From NCBI GenBank assembly GCA_903913355.1, contig CAIWKU010000307.1, forward strand, positions 1 through 10,153: 10,153 nucleotides of DNA, written 5' to 3'. The notes under the pieces are model-generated. The model was not told where the DNA came from, searched no databases, and saw only the letters and a list, made by a program, of their open reading frames with translations. Shown here piece after piece: positions 1-6,217 of the stretch (position 1 is the stretch's first letter; the number at the start of each line of letters is the position of its first letter). Source of the stretch: an uncultured Bacteroidota bacterium (lineage in GTDB: Bacteria; Bacteroidota; Bacteroidia; Chitinophagales; Chitinophagaceae). The position numbers and the translations under genes were made by a program.

Positions 1-1531
1 CATCCGGAATCTGGTATTTGGCAAAAGAAGGGGCCAGAAATGCTTTGATGTCTTCGATGGGCAATACCTTACCCGGCTCCTTCAAAACGATAATAGCCAA
101 TGGTCTTTCGGTCCATACCGGATCAGGTATGGCAATTACAGAAGCTTCTTTCACTTGCGGGTGGGCCATGATGGTAACTTCCAACGCAACGCTTGATATC
201 CATTCTCCACCGCTTTTAATAAGGTCTTTTGCACGATCTGTGATTTGAAGGTATCCTTCCGGGTTAATATGTCCTACATCGCCGGTTTTAAACCAGCCAT
301 CCTCACTAAAATTTTCGCGACTGATAGATTTATAATAAGCATTAATTACCCATGGTCCCCTAATCTCGATCTCTCCAACCGTAACTCCATCCCTGGGTGC
401 AGATTGGCCATTTTCTGTCATAATACGGATATCTATAAATAGTGCTTCCTGGCCTTGTAATGAGCGAATTTTGATTTTATCGTCTTCTGATAAAGATTCA
501 TGCTCAGGCTGTAATTTACTCAGGGTGCCAACCGGTGAGGTTTCTGTCATTCCCCAGGCATGAATAAGTCTGACATTAAACTCTTTTTGAAAATTATCTA
601 TTAAACTGGGAGGTGCCGTAGCTCCGCCAATCAGGAAATCTTTTAATGGAAGGTTTGGCGGGTTAAGTGTTTTCAATACTGCATAGATACCCTGACCAAT
701 GGTAGGAACCCCTCCTGCCAGGTTAATCTTTTCATCTATGATCATTTTTACCAGTGCTTCCGGTTGCATATTTGATGAGGGAAGCACCATTACTGCTCCG
801 GCCATAACCGCTGCAAAAGGGAGTCCCCAGGCCAATACATGAAATTGCGGAACAATAGCCAGTATTCTGCTGTAAGAACTGATAGCGGCATTATTTGGTA
901 AGGATATCACCAATGCATGTAAACAACAGGATCTGTGTGAATACAAAACCCCTTTGGGTAAGCCGGTTGTTCCACTGGTATAACACATGGAACAAGCTTC
1001 GTCTTCTTCCATTTCTACCCAGTCAAGGTTATCAGGTGAATCTTTTATCAGGTCTTCATAATGCATCCAGTTAGGAAGTGAACTCGAAAAAGATGCTGGG
1101 GCATTGAGAATAATATATCCTTCCACAGTGGGTAGCAATGGAGCGATGGGTTCGAAAAAAGATGCAAGGGTCGCATCAATAAATATAAACCGATCCTCTG
1201 CGTTATTAACAATGAATTCGGTTTGGGCGGCAGATAAACGAATATTAATCGTATGACAAACTGCGCCGGCGCCTGGGATACCAAAGTATAGTTCCATATG
1301 TTGGTAATGGTTCCAGGCAAAAGTTCCAATATTATCTCCTTTTTTTATATGGAGTTTATGTATTAGGCTATAGACCAGCTTTTTACTTCGTTTGTATAAA
1401 TCCGTATAGGTGTATTGATGCCTTGTTTTATCTGGCAGAATCGTAATGATTTCTTTTTGGGGGAATACACGATATCCATGATCTAAGAGTTTACTCAGGG
1501 TAAGGGGGGAATGCATCATCAGGCCAAGCAT
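1..1531 (-). CDS. Acyl-CoA ligase, AlkK/FadD-like, 3' end cut by window edge
   Basis: Activates fatty acids to acyl-CoA through an acyl-adenylate, probably in the cytoplasm; chain length cannot be read here. The minus-strand frame is open from the ATG at 1531 to base 1 (510 codons). Seen in order: N-terminal MLGLMMHSPLTLSKLLDHG, the usual start of AlkK-like medium/long-chain ligases; the P-loop YTSGTTGLPKG (about residues 184-194); HAWGMTETSP (324-333); TGDVG (416-420); and the hinge/A8 block DRAKDLIKSGGEWISS (432-447). The family is usually about 540 residues, so roughly 30 C-terminal residues, including the catalytic lysine, lie outside the window. ATG 1531 is chosen because it matches the family start; an in-frame TTG at 1597-1595 is the only earlier option before a stop. 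Oddity: residue 449 is Ala in VALE, where relatives usually have Asp or Glu. The gene appears to be transcribed alone. Confidence 0.93.
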   Translation of the reverse strand, partial: MLGLMMHSPLTLSKLLDHGYRVFPQKEIITILPDKTRHQYTYTDLYKRSKKLVYSLIHKLHIKKGDNIGTFAWNHYQHMELYFGIPGAGAVCHTINIRLSAAQTEFIVNNAEDRFIFIDATLASFFEPIAPLLPTVEGYIILNAPASFSSSLPNWMHYEDLIKDSPDNLDWVEMEEDEACSMCYTSGTTGLPKGVLYSHRSCCLHALVISLPNNAAISSYSRILAIVPQFHVLAWGLPFAAVMAGAVMVLPSSNMQPEALVKMIIDEKINLAGGVPTIGQGIYAVLKTLNPPNLPLKDFLIGGATAPPSLIDNFQKEFNVRLIHAWGMTETSPVGTLSKLQPEHESLSEDDKIKIRSLQGQEALFIDIRIMTENGQSAPRDGVTVGEIEIRGPWVINAYYKSISRENFSEDGWFKTGDVGHINPEGYLQITDRAKDLIKSGGEWISSVALEVTIMAHPQVKEASVIAIPDPVWTERPLAIIVLKEPGKVLPIEDIKAFLAPSFAKYQIPD

Positions 1532-1566
1532 ATCGAGAGGTTTAGTTTTTACAAGATTAAGCTGGC

Positions 1567-1597
1567 CTAATGTAGAGAAGATTTTACGGTTTTGCAA
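1567..1597 (-). promoter_or_regulatory. Candidate Bacteroidota promoter for the acyl-CoA ligase
   Basis: On the minus strand, TTG (1597-1595) is followed after 20 bases by TACATTAG (1574-1567). This fits the phylum's TTG / TAnnTTTG promoter in 7 of 8 positions of the -7 box. Transcription would start near 1560, leaving about 30 bases before the ATG at 1531. It is a motif match only. Its placement just upstream of the gene supports it, as does the fact that the alternative TTG start codon falls inside it. Confidence 0.42.
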
Positions 1598-1646
1598 GTA
1601 AAATGTTTACCTGAAGATTTACTGAAAATTAGATTCTCCTCGGAGT

Positions 1647-2210
1647 TTAATGAAATTGAAATGGAAAAGAAAAAACAATACTCAGCATGGGTTCAAAACG
1701 GATATAATTAAAACCTCCTGTAACCGGCTTATCAAAGAAGAAATGTTCTACAACCCCCGCCTGCAAACCAATCTGCATATGCTTGGTCAGAGATCTTTGT
1801 GTACCCCAACCCTGAGTAAAAAGTAAGCTATAGGTGTTTTGGCCACTAACCGCAAACACAGATTCTACGCGCCCAAAAAGGAATTCTCCTGAATTGTTAT
1901 AGGTAGATTTATGTCTATCGGCTCTTTTTAAAAGATCATAATAATTCCTGTATTCAACATAAGCGTCTGGAGATAAAATAATGGGTAAAGCCCTGTTTCT
2001 GTAATTATCGGATTTACGTCCAAGACTGTATCCTCCAAAAAAAACCAAACTGGAAACCTTATTTAATTTTTGTTCCCATTCAACTCCAGTATTATTTGAG
2101 AAAAGAATTTTAAAATCATTATTTAGTTGTCCATATTCAATTGGCAAGGAATCTACCTGTTTCTGAGCCATCAAAAACAGGGGCTCCCCAATACAAAAAT
2201 TAAGAAACAA
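1647..2210 (-). CDS. Predicted outer-membrane/beta-barrel protein with apparent frameshift in its signal peptide
   Basis: Function not recognised. The readable frame runs from a TTG at 2210 to a TAA at 1647 (187 codons). The body has alternating aromatic/polar strands (SLVFFGGYSLG, GEFLFGRVESVFAVSG, YSLLFTQGWGTQ, FNYIRFEPMLSIVFSFPF) and ends on an aromatic-rich strand, as small Bacteroidota outer-membrane barrels do. The first good start in this frame is ATG 2171, which begins MAQKQVDS and has no signal peptide. One frame over, ATG 2233 gives MMTLKYFHCFLIFVLGSPCF and stops at a TGA right after a run of five Ts (2177-2173). One extra T would join it to LMAQKQ as a textbook signal peptide cleaved before Gln. 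The true gene is therefore probably 2233-1647, either broken, mis-sequenced or rescued by slippage. It lies 27 bases after the upstream lipoprotein gene and is likely co-transcribed. Confidence 0.6.
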   Translation of the reverse strand: MFLNFCIGEPLFLMAQKQVDSLPIEYGQLNNDFKILFSNNTGVEWEQKLNKVSSLVFFGGYSLGRKSDNYRNRALPIILSPDAYVEYRNYYDLLKRADRHKSTYNNSGEFLFGRVESVFAVSGQNTYSLLFTQGWGTQRSLTKHMQIGLQAGVVEHFFFDKPVTGGFNYIRFEPMLSIVFSFPFQFH

Positions 2211-2260
2211 TGGAAATATTTTAATGTCATCATTCAGATTAAAAATAAGCTAATAGCTAA

Positions 2261-2686
2261 CTACCCGATTTTATGCATGTAGGTGGTAGTAATATACAAA
2301 CCATCAAAACTGGTTAATTGTAAATGATTTGATACAAGCTTAATCTTTGATGCAGAAACAGGAGAACCACAACCAATGAGTAAACCTGATCGTTTTACGT
2401 AGGGGATCAATGAAGAATCACTGCTTATTGTGTAATTCATCGCATCATTAACGGGCATAGTGATAGTTACAATAGGACCGTCGTTCGAAATCGTTACAAA
2501 ATGATTAATATAAACAGTATCCCCGTAACGAGTATCATTAAAAATAGAAATTGTACTGTCTGATTGCCATTTTCCCTCAAGAGCATACTGAAAAGCGCTA
2601 ATGGGTGTTGTAGAATTGGTTTTTAAACAACCCAAAAAAGAAAAACCAATGATTACGAAGAGTCCGAAAATAGCTGCTTTTTTCAT
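2261..2686 (-). CDS. Small lipoprotein, lipocalin-like
   Basis: A 141-residue exported lipoprotein of unknown role. The N-terminus MKKAAIFGLFVIIGFSFLGC is a type II signal peptide with lipobox FLGC and acylated Cys at residue 20. The residue after it is Leu, so it may go on to the outer membrane. The mature part has ALEGKWQSDSTISIF near its start and short beta-strand-like repeats, ending with KIKLVSNHLQLTSFDG and TTTYMHK. This is the pattern of the lipocalin-like domains common in Bacteroidota lipoproteins (a small barrel that could hold a hydrophobic ligand). It is first in a two-gene unit with the beta-barrel protein downstream, which suggests both act in the cell envelope. The start ATG 2686 is set by the signal peptide. 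The lipoprotein call is firm; the fold is an inference from sequence pattern. Confidence 0.8.
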   Translation of the reverse strand: MKKAAIFGLFVIIGFSFLGCLKTNSTTPISAFQYALEGKWQSDSTISIFNDTRYGDTVYINHFVTISNDGPIVTITMPVNDAMNYTISSDSSLIPYVKRSGLLIGCGSPVSASKIKLVSNHLQLTSFDGLYITTTYMHKIG

Positions 2687-2707
2687 AATCGTTGGTTTGG
2701 TGTATTT

Positions 2708-2735
2708 TAAAAGTACTCAATTAACCATAACGCAA
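2708..2735 (-). promoter_or_regulatory. Candidate promoter for the lipoprotein gene
   Basis: On the minus strand, TTG (2735-2733) and TACTTTTA (2715-2708) are 17 bases apart, at the short end of the 17-23 range known for Bacteroidota. The -7 box differs from TAnnTTTG at the last base only. The predicted start of transcription is near 2701, about 15 bases before the ATG at 2686. Motif evidence only. Confidence 0.35.
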
Positions 2736-2850
2736 GTTTTAGTGATATGTTAATTTTAGAAATATATCGTAGGAAGTAGCGGGCTTTTTCGTCCTATTAT
2801 TAATGAAGGTTTTAGGTGCTCCTTTTCATACGATCTGTCAGATTTACAAA

Positions 2851-2882
2851 TTTGAATTTTTACATAGCAGATACTACATTTG
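2851..2882 (+). promoter_or_regulatory. Near-consensus Bacteroidota promoter, almost leaderless
   Basis: TTTG (2851-2854), 20 bases, then TACATTTG (2875-2882) matches the phylum consensus TTTG / TAnnTTTG exactly. Transcription should begin at about 2889, only about 3 bases before the ATG at 2892. The TTG at 2880 falls inside the -7 box, so it cannot be the start codon of a transcript from here. An 8-base palindrome CAAATTTG (2847-2854) covers the -33 element, and TTTACA occurs at 2843 and again at 2859; either could be a regulator site, but this is unproven. Confidence 0.6.
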
Positions 2883-2891
2883 CAATGTTTT

Positions 2892-3260
2892 ATGTTAAAA
2901 CCATTAACAGCAATATTATTCCTGGCAGCGTTTTCGGTGCAAACTTTTTACCGGTTGTCGATTGTGGTTGATTATTATACCAATACGGCTTCATTTGCCA
3001 AGAACTGCGAAAACAAAGCAAGGCCTATGTTACATTGTAACGGGCATTGTCAGCTATCGAAGAAAATGAAGCAGGAGGAAAATAAAGACAAACAAAACCC
3101 TGAACGGAGAAATGATAATAAAGACGAAGTGATTTCCAGTAAATCATTTTTTGCCTGCCTCTCTGAATATGGTTATTCGTGTTCTTTTTCTTACCCTTCC
3201 TATCATACTCCCTCCATTCAGGATATGCCTTCGGATTTCTTTCACCCACCCGGCGCGTAA
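2892..3260 (+). CDS. Small Cys/His-rich exported protein, possible metal handling
   Basis: A 122-residue protein of a family I recognise only as an unnamed Bacteroidota type found near metal-related outer-membrane genes. The N-terminal MLKPLTAILFLAAFSVQTFYRL is a signal peptide or membrane anchor. A conserved-looking block follows: CENKARPMLHCNGHCQLSKK (about residues 39-58), with three Cys and two His in close range, suited to binding a soft metal such as copper. Next comes a highly charged Lys/Glu/Asn linker (about 60-85), then a hydrophobic/aromatic tail ending FFHPPGA. ATG 2892 is chosen over the in-frame TTG 2880 because it matches the family start and because the TTG lies in the promoter. 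The gene leads the plus-strand unit with the CPICGCG protein downstream. The metal role is inferred from residues and context only. Confidence 0.75.
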   Translation: MLKPLTAILFLAAFSVQTFYRLSIVVDYYTNTASFAKNCENKARPMLHCNGHCQLSKKMKQEENKDKQNPERRNDNKDEVISSKSFFACLSEYGYSCSFSYPSYHTPSIQDMPSDFFHPPGA

Positions 3261-3296
3261 TCTCGGTTTTTATTTGATCAGCTTACTTCTATAGTA

Positions 3297-3315
3297 GATG
3301 GCAGTTTCTGCTATC
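3297..3315 (+). other. Intergenic hairpin
   Basis: GATGGCAG-TTT-CTGCTATC can pair as an 8-bp stem (one G-U pair) with a 3-base loop. It lacks a T-run, so it is not a standard terminator. It could cap or stabilise the upstream message, or hide the start of the small open frame at 3298. Confidence 0.3.
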
Positions 3316-3417
3316 AGCTGTGCTGTATGCCTGGTTCTCATTATCTACATTCAGCAGTATTATCACTATTCACCCAGGCAGGTTCATTTCAAAAATGAAG
3401 GCAGTCTGAGTAAATAG
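3298..3417 (+). CDS. Possible 39-residue single-pass membrane peptide
   Basis: An open frame from ATG 3298 to TAG 3417 in the gap between two plus-strand genes, ending 19 bases before the next ATG. It reads MAVSAISCAVCLVLIIYIQQ and continues with YYHYSPRQVHFKNEGSLSK. One hydrophobic helix (about residues 2-18, with a Cys-x-x-Cys inside) is followed by a basic, His-containing tail, as in small membrane proteins. Two stop codons directly precede the ATG and no ribosome site is evident. A hairpin (3297-3315) covers the start. A frame this short can arise by chance, and only its composition and position favour it. Confidence 0.22.
   Translation: MAVSAISCAVCLVLIIYIQQYYHYSPRQVHFKNEGSLSK
3383..3399 (+). 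other. Intergenic hairpin upstream of the CPICGCG gene
   Basis: TTCATTT-CAA-AAATGAA forms a perfect 7-bp stem with a 3-base loop, 37 bases before the ATG at 3437. No T-run follows, so termination is unlikely. It may be a leader structure or chance. No convincing separate promoter is visible in 3261-3436, which favours co-transcription with the gene at 2892. Confidence 0.28.
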
Positions 3418-3436
3418 TATTCAAAACTATATTTTC

Positions 3437-4348
3437 ATGAGAAAGATTTTTATAATTTTTAGTTTACTAATATTCTCTTACAATGCCAATGCCTGTCCGA
3501 TTTGCGGATGCGGGGGTGGAAACTTGTATTTTGGGCTTTTACCCAATTTCAACAGCCAGTTCATTGGTGTGCGATATCATTATGCAGAATACCATACACA
3601 ATTGGCGAATGACCCAACCCAATTTAGTACCAATCATTACAATTCAATAGAAGTGTGGACAGGCTTCAATATCAGCAGGAGACTCAAAGTATTTGGCTTT
3701 GTTCCGTACTATGCCAACAAACAGGTGGATGATGATGGTACAAGTTTCAAGAATGGACTGGGTGATATTACCGTAATGGCTCAATATCAATTGCTGCATA
3801 CTACAAAAAGAACTAACAGCAATAAAGTGCTGGATCAGCAATTATGGATGGGGGGCGGCTTTAAATTACCCACCGGGGGATTTAATGTAAACCTGAAAGA
3901 CACCAATACAACGATTGCAGATATTAATGCACAATTGGGTACAGGTAGTCTGGATTTTTTATTGAATGGACTTTATACCATTTCAGTTGGAAATTTTGGG
4001 CTAAATGCATCAGCTACGTATAAAATCAATACTACTAACCATGATCAATACAGGTATGGCAATAAATTCAACTCTACTTGTATTGGTTATTATAAAATAG
4101 CCGTAAAACAACATACCATCTCTCCCAATATTGGTATCGGTTATGAATCTGTGAGCAGTAATGTATTAAACGGGGCAAAAGTGCAATATACAGGTAGTCA
4201 TGTAACTACTGCTTTGGCTGGAATTGAGTTTGGGTTTAACAAGATAGGTGTGGGGATGAATGTACAGCTACCCATGGAACAAAACTTTGCTGAAGGACAA
4301 ACACAATTAAGACTAAAAGCAATGGCGCATCTTACCTTTGCTTTATAA
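3437..4348 (+). CDS. Predicted outer-membrane beta-barrel (transporter-like) with N-terminal CxxCxC motif
   Basis: A 303-residue exported protein. The signal peptide MRKIFIIFSLLIFSYNANA (1-19) leaves a mature start CPICGCGGGN (20-29), with three Cys in a C-x2-C-x-C arrangement, as in metal-binding sites. The residues before Cys20 (ANA) fit signal peptidase I better than a lipobox. The rest is a run of amphipathic beta strands broken by polar turns (FIGVRYHYAEYHTQL, RRLKVFGFVPYYA, NGLGDITVMAQYQL, WMGGGFKLPTGG, GNFGLNASATYKI, TTALAGIEFGFNKIGVGMNVQLP) and ends RLKAMAHLTFAL. This is the pattern of the outer-membrane transporter-like barrels related to the phenol-degradation MetA group. No substrate can be assigned. 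It follows the Cys/His-rich small protein on the same strand and faces the cbb3 oxidase cluster, which suggests copper, but that is inference. Confidence 0.78.
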   Translation: MRKIFIIFSLLIFSYNANACPICGCGGGNLYFGLLPNFNSQFIGVRYHYAEYHTQLANDPTQFSTNHYNSIEVWTGFNISRRLKVFGFVPYYANKQVDDDGTSFKNGLGDITVMAQYQLLHTTKRTNSNKVLDQQLWMGGGFKLPTGGFNVNLKDTNTTIADINAQLGTGSLDFLLNGLYTISVGNFGLNASATYKINTTNHDQYRYGNKFNSTCIGYYKIAVKQHTISPNIGIGYESVSSNVLNGAKVQYTGSHVTTALAGIEFGFNKIGVGMNVQLPMEQNFAEGQTQLRLKAMAHLTFAL

Positions 4349-4363
4349 GAATGATAGTATCAT

Positions 4364-4412
4364 AAAATCCTTCCATTTATAATACTGGTAGTATAATAAT
4401 GGAAGGATTTTT
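4364..4412. terminator. Bidirectional intrinsic terminator between convergent genes
   Basis: A perfect 14-bp inverted repeat, AAAATCCTTCCATT (4364-4377) and AATGGAAGGATTTT (4398-4411), encloses an imperfect inner part with a 5-bp tip, ATACT-GGT-AGTAT (4383-4395). On the plus strand the stem ends in a T-run (4408-4412); on the minus strand it ends in TTTT. It sits 15 bases after the plus-strand gene stop (4348) and about 50 bases after the minus-strand gene stop (4463), so it can end both transcripts. Confidence 0.88.
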
Positions 4413-4462
4413 ATACTTATTAATACGAACATTATTTATTGGCTTTCGCAAATTTCGGCTGG

Positions 4463-4912
4463 TTACTTCTTTTCAAAGCGACCAGTAATTGTATCAATTT
4501 TTATCCTGTAAAGGATATTTTTTACCCGGTTCCCATCATCAATCTTGCTATCTTCTTCATGTCCTTCTGTATGAACCGTGCTGCTCGTCATCAATGAAAA
4601 TATCCTGTTGAATAGTATATAACGGGCTTTCTCTTCTTCCTGGTCTTTGAGTTCTTCAAATTCTCCAAATACCAATACAGATTGCCAGTTGGTCATATCA
4701 GACATAAGGGTTACTTCAAAACAAATTTTTGGATTTTTCCTGAGTATCTCCAGTTTTTTACCTTCATTCATTTGCCCATAGATATATTCACCGTTATAGG
4801 TATAGGTAATCGGTATGATATAGGGCTGGTCATTTTCAGAGCAGGCTAATCTTCCCAGCACCTGGCTGGCAAGTACATTACGGATCTGTGCATTGTTTAA
4901 TTCGCCAAGCAT
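4463..4912 (-). CDS. Pyridoxamine 5'-phosphate oxidase-fold flavin protein (NimA-like)
   Basis: A 149-residue cytoplasmic protein of the split-barrel FMN-binding family that includes NimA-type reductases. Seen: GRLACSENDQPYIIPITYTY (20-39), then EYIYGQMNEGKKLEILRKNP (42-61), the family's flavin-contact region, KICFEV (62-67) and WQSVLVFGEFEEL (76-88). The length is normal for this short subgroup. Real pyridoxamine-phosphate oxidases are longer and carry other motifs, so vitamin B6 oxidation is unlikely; a flavin- or haem-dependent reductase or stress role fits better. It lies downstream of the cbb3 genes on the same strand, but 157 bases separate it from the SafE-type gene and the gap holds a perfect Fnr-type palindrome, so it probably has its own, oxygen- or redox-responsive, promoter. 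The terminator at 4364-4412 ends its transcript. The start ATG 4912 is the first in frame with a full domain. Confidence 0.88.
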   Translation of the reverse strand: MLGELNNAQIRNVLASQVLGRLACSENDQPYIIPITYTYNGEYIYGQMNEGKKLEILRKNPKICFEVTLMSDMTNWQSVLVFGEFEELKDQEEEKARYILFNRIFSLMTSSTVHTEGHEEDSKIDDGNRVKNILYRIKIDTITGRFEKK

Positions 4913-5019
4913 ATCGTTGATGGCCGCTAATTTTACACTTCCTCTGGTTCGTTATTAACAGCCTTACCGAAGTTAATATAGCTATACTCGAAAAGAAATG
5001 ACCCTTATCATTTACCTGA

Positions 5020-5033
5020 TTGAGTATACTCAA
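5020..5033. promoter_or_regulatory. Perfect palindrome, candidate Crp/Fnr-family operator
   Basis: TTGAGTATACTCAA is a perfect 14-base palindrome and fits the TTGA-N6-TCAA half-site layout bound by Fnr/FixK/Crp-family regulators. It lies after the stop of the SafE-type gene and about 108 bases before the ATG of the flavin-protein gene (4912), so that gene is the likely target. A weak -7-like TAACTTCG (4975-4968, minus strand) would put the site centre about 65 bases upstream of transcription start, near a class I activator position. No clear -33 element is seen, so this geometry is tentative. A second half-site-like TATACTCG lies at 4983-4990. Confidence 0.5.
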
Positions 5034-5069
5034 CAAAGAAAAATAGCCATCTGCTGGCAGAAACGAGCA

Positions 5070-5783
5070 TTAATGAAAACAACTAATTGCCTGACCGGCG
5101 CTATGCGGTAATTCAGGGCTGATAAATTGTATGCCCAGGTTTAAGCCTCGCAGTAAAAGGATGATACCAGTGGCCGTAATAAAGAATGGAACTGACCGGT
5201 TAAATATTGTTCTGATTTTGGGTTTGAGCAATTGGCCCGCATATCCCATAATGAGCATGGCGGGTAAAGTGCCTGCGCCAAACATGGCCATAAAAGCTAT
5301 GCTATTGCCGATTTGTGTCATAGTTACTACCGCAGCAAGTGCTATATACACCATTCCGCAAGGCAATAATCCGTTAGCCATACCTAAAATCAAAAATCCG
5401 GAAATGCCTGAATTTTGTTTCAGAATTGTTCCCAACAAGGATTGTACCCAAAGGTAGAATTTAGAAAAAGGTGCAAAATGAATGCTTCGTTTCCTGATAA
5501 AATACAAAACTGAGAATATTAATATTAAACTACCAATGATAATAGAAAACCATTGCTGGAAACCGCCTATATACAAGGTTCTTCCTACCAGACCGAATAA
5601 GAGGCCGAAAAGAGAATACGTAATGACACGACCTATCTGGTACAGAAATAATGAAATGAACTTCATTATCGGAGATAAATGATGTGTTGGAAGAACCAGA
5701 CTTAATGGGCCACACATAACAACACAATGCAGGCTACCTGCCATACCCAGTGTAAATCCAGCGACTAAGATCTGCCATACCAT
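5070..5783 (-). CDS. SafE/DsbD_2-type membrane protein of cbb3 oxidase cluster
   Basis: A 237-residue inner-membrane protein with about six helices (near residues 2-30, 42-66, 76-95, 129-156, 162-183, 197-217). It is of the family annotated as sulfite exporter TauE/SafE or cytochrome c biogenesis transmembrane region. Marks of the family: GSLHCVVMCGP (16-26; His19, Cys20, Cys24) and NGLLPCGMVY (137-146; Cys142). These membrane thiols and His are thought to handle copper or electrons during oxidase assembly; sulfite export is not implied. Its ATG shares one base with the stop of ccoH (TGATG at 5785-5781), so the two are translationally coupled. It is last in the cco operon, and no good terminator follows it. 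The C-terminus SCFH adds another Cys and His, which may or may not matter. Confidence 0.88.
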   Translation of the reverse strand: MVWQILVAGFTLGMAGSLHCVVMCGPLSLVLPTHHLSPIMKFISLFLYQIGRVITYSLFGLLFGLVGRTLYIGGFQQWFSIIIGSLILIFSVLYFIRKRSIHFAPFSKFYLWVQSLLGTILKQNSGISGFLILGMANGLLPCGMVYIALAAVVTMTQIGNSIAFMAMFGAGTLPAMLIMGYAGQLLKPKIRTIFNRSVPFFITATGIILLLRGLNLGIQFISPELPHSAGQAISCFH

Positions 5784-6217
5784 CAGAAAATATTTGCTTT
5801 GCTTTCAGAATAATAATTCTTTTTATCATCATTCCAATCAATCTTAACAGTATAATTACCTGCAGTAATAGAATCCGGGAATATCTGCAGACCATTCTCA
5901 TTAACCTTCAAAGGGAAGCTTTTATCTTTGGCTGAATTATAGATACAAAAAAACAAAACAGTACCGGTTAATGGCTTGCCTTTCATTTCAGAAGGCATTT
6001 GTAAAGTTACCGTATGTCCGGTTTGTTTAATTTCGGGAGCTGTGCTTAGAAGATTAGCGCTATTACTTCCGTCAATAGTATGCTGGTAAACCAATTCACT
6101 TTTATAGTATTCATTATCCACCAGATCCGTATTGAGGCTCATAGAACGATAGGCCAGGTAACAAATCATACTGGCAAATACAACAAATGTGCATACAATT
6201 TTATATCCCCAATTCAT
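5783..6217 (-). CDS. ccoH: CcoH/FixH, cbb3 oxidase assembly protein
   Basis: A 144-residue FixH-family protein that helps assemble or stabilise the cbb3 oxidase in the inner membrane. One N-terminal membrane helix (about 5-23, NWGYKIVCTFVVFASMICYL) is followed by the diagnostic DLVDNEYYKSELVYQ (31-45) and a periplasmic beta domain with VTLQMP (70-75), GTVLFFCIYNSA (85-96) and AGNYTVKIDWNDDKKNYY (119-136). Length is usual for Bacteroidota FixH. It lies 56 bases after ccoG, in a gap with only a weak GGGA-AAAT-TCCC hairpin (6244-6255), and overlaps the SafE-type gene by one base. Assignment is firm from both the motif and the neighbours. Confidence 0.93.
   Translation of the reverse strand: MNWGYKIVCTFVVFASMICYLAYRSMSLNTDLVDNEYYKSELVYQHTIDGSNSANLLSTAPEIKQTGHTVTLQMPSEMKGKPLTGTVLFFCIYNSAKDKSFPLKVNENGLQIFPDSITAGNYTVKIDWNDDKKNYYSESKANIF

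Noticed and set aside
1638..1647. CTCC-GA-GGAG inverted repeat just after the beta-barrel gene stop
   Set aside because: The loop would be two bases and there is no T-run, so it cannot act as an ordinary terminator.
2880..2891. TTG start giving a protein four residues longer at the Cys/His-rich gene
   Set aside because: The TTG is part of the -7 promoter box, and the ATG at 2892 matches the usual start of the signal peptide.
3025..3249. 74-codon minus-strand frame opposite the Cys/His-rich gene
   Set aside because: Highly basic and low-complexity in composition, and it overlaps a better-supported gene with its own promoter and family match.
5131..5682. Plus-strand frames opposite the SafE-type gene
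   Set aside because: Antisense shadows of a conserved membrane protein, with no recognisable domain of their own.
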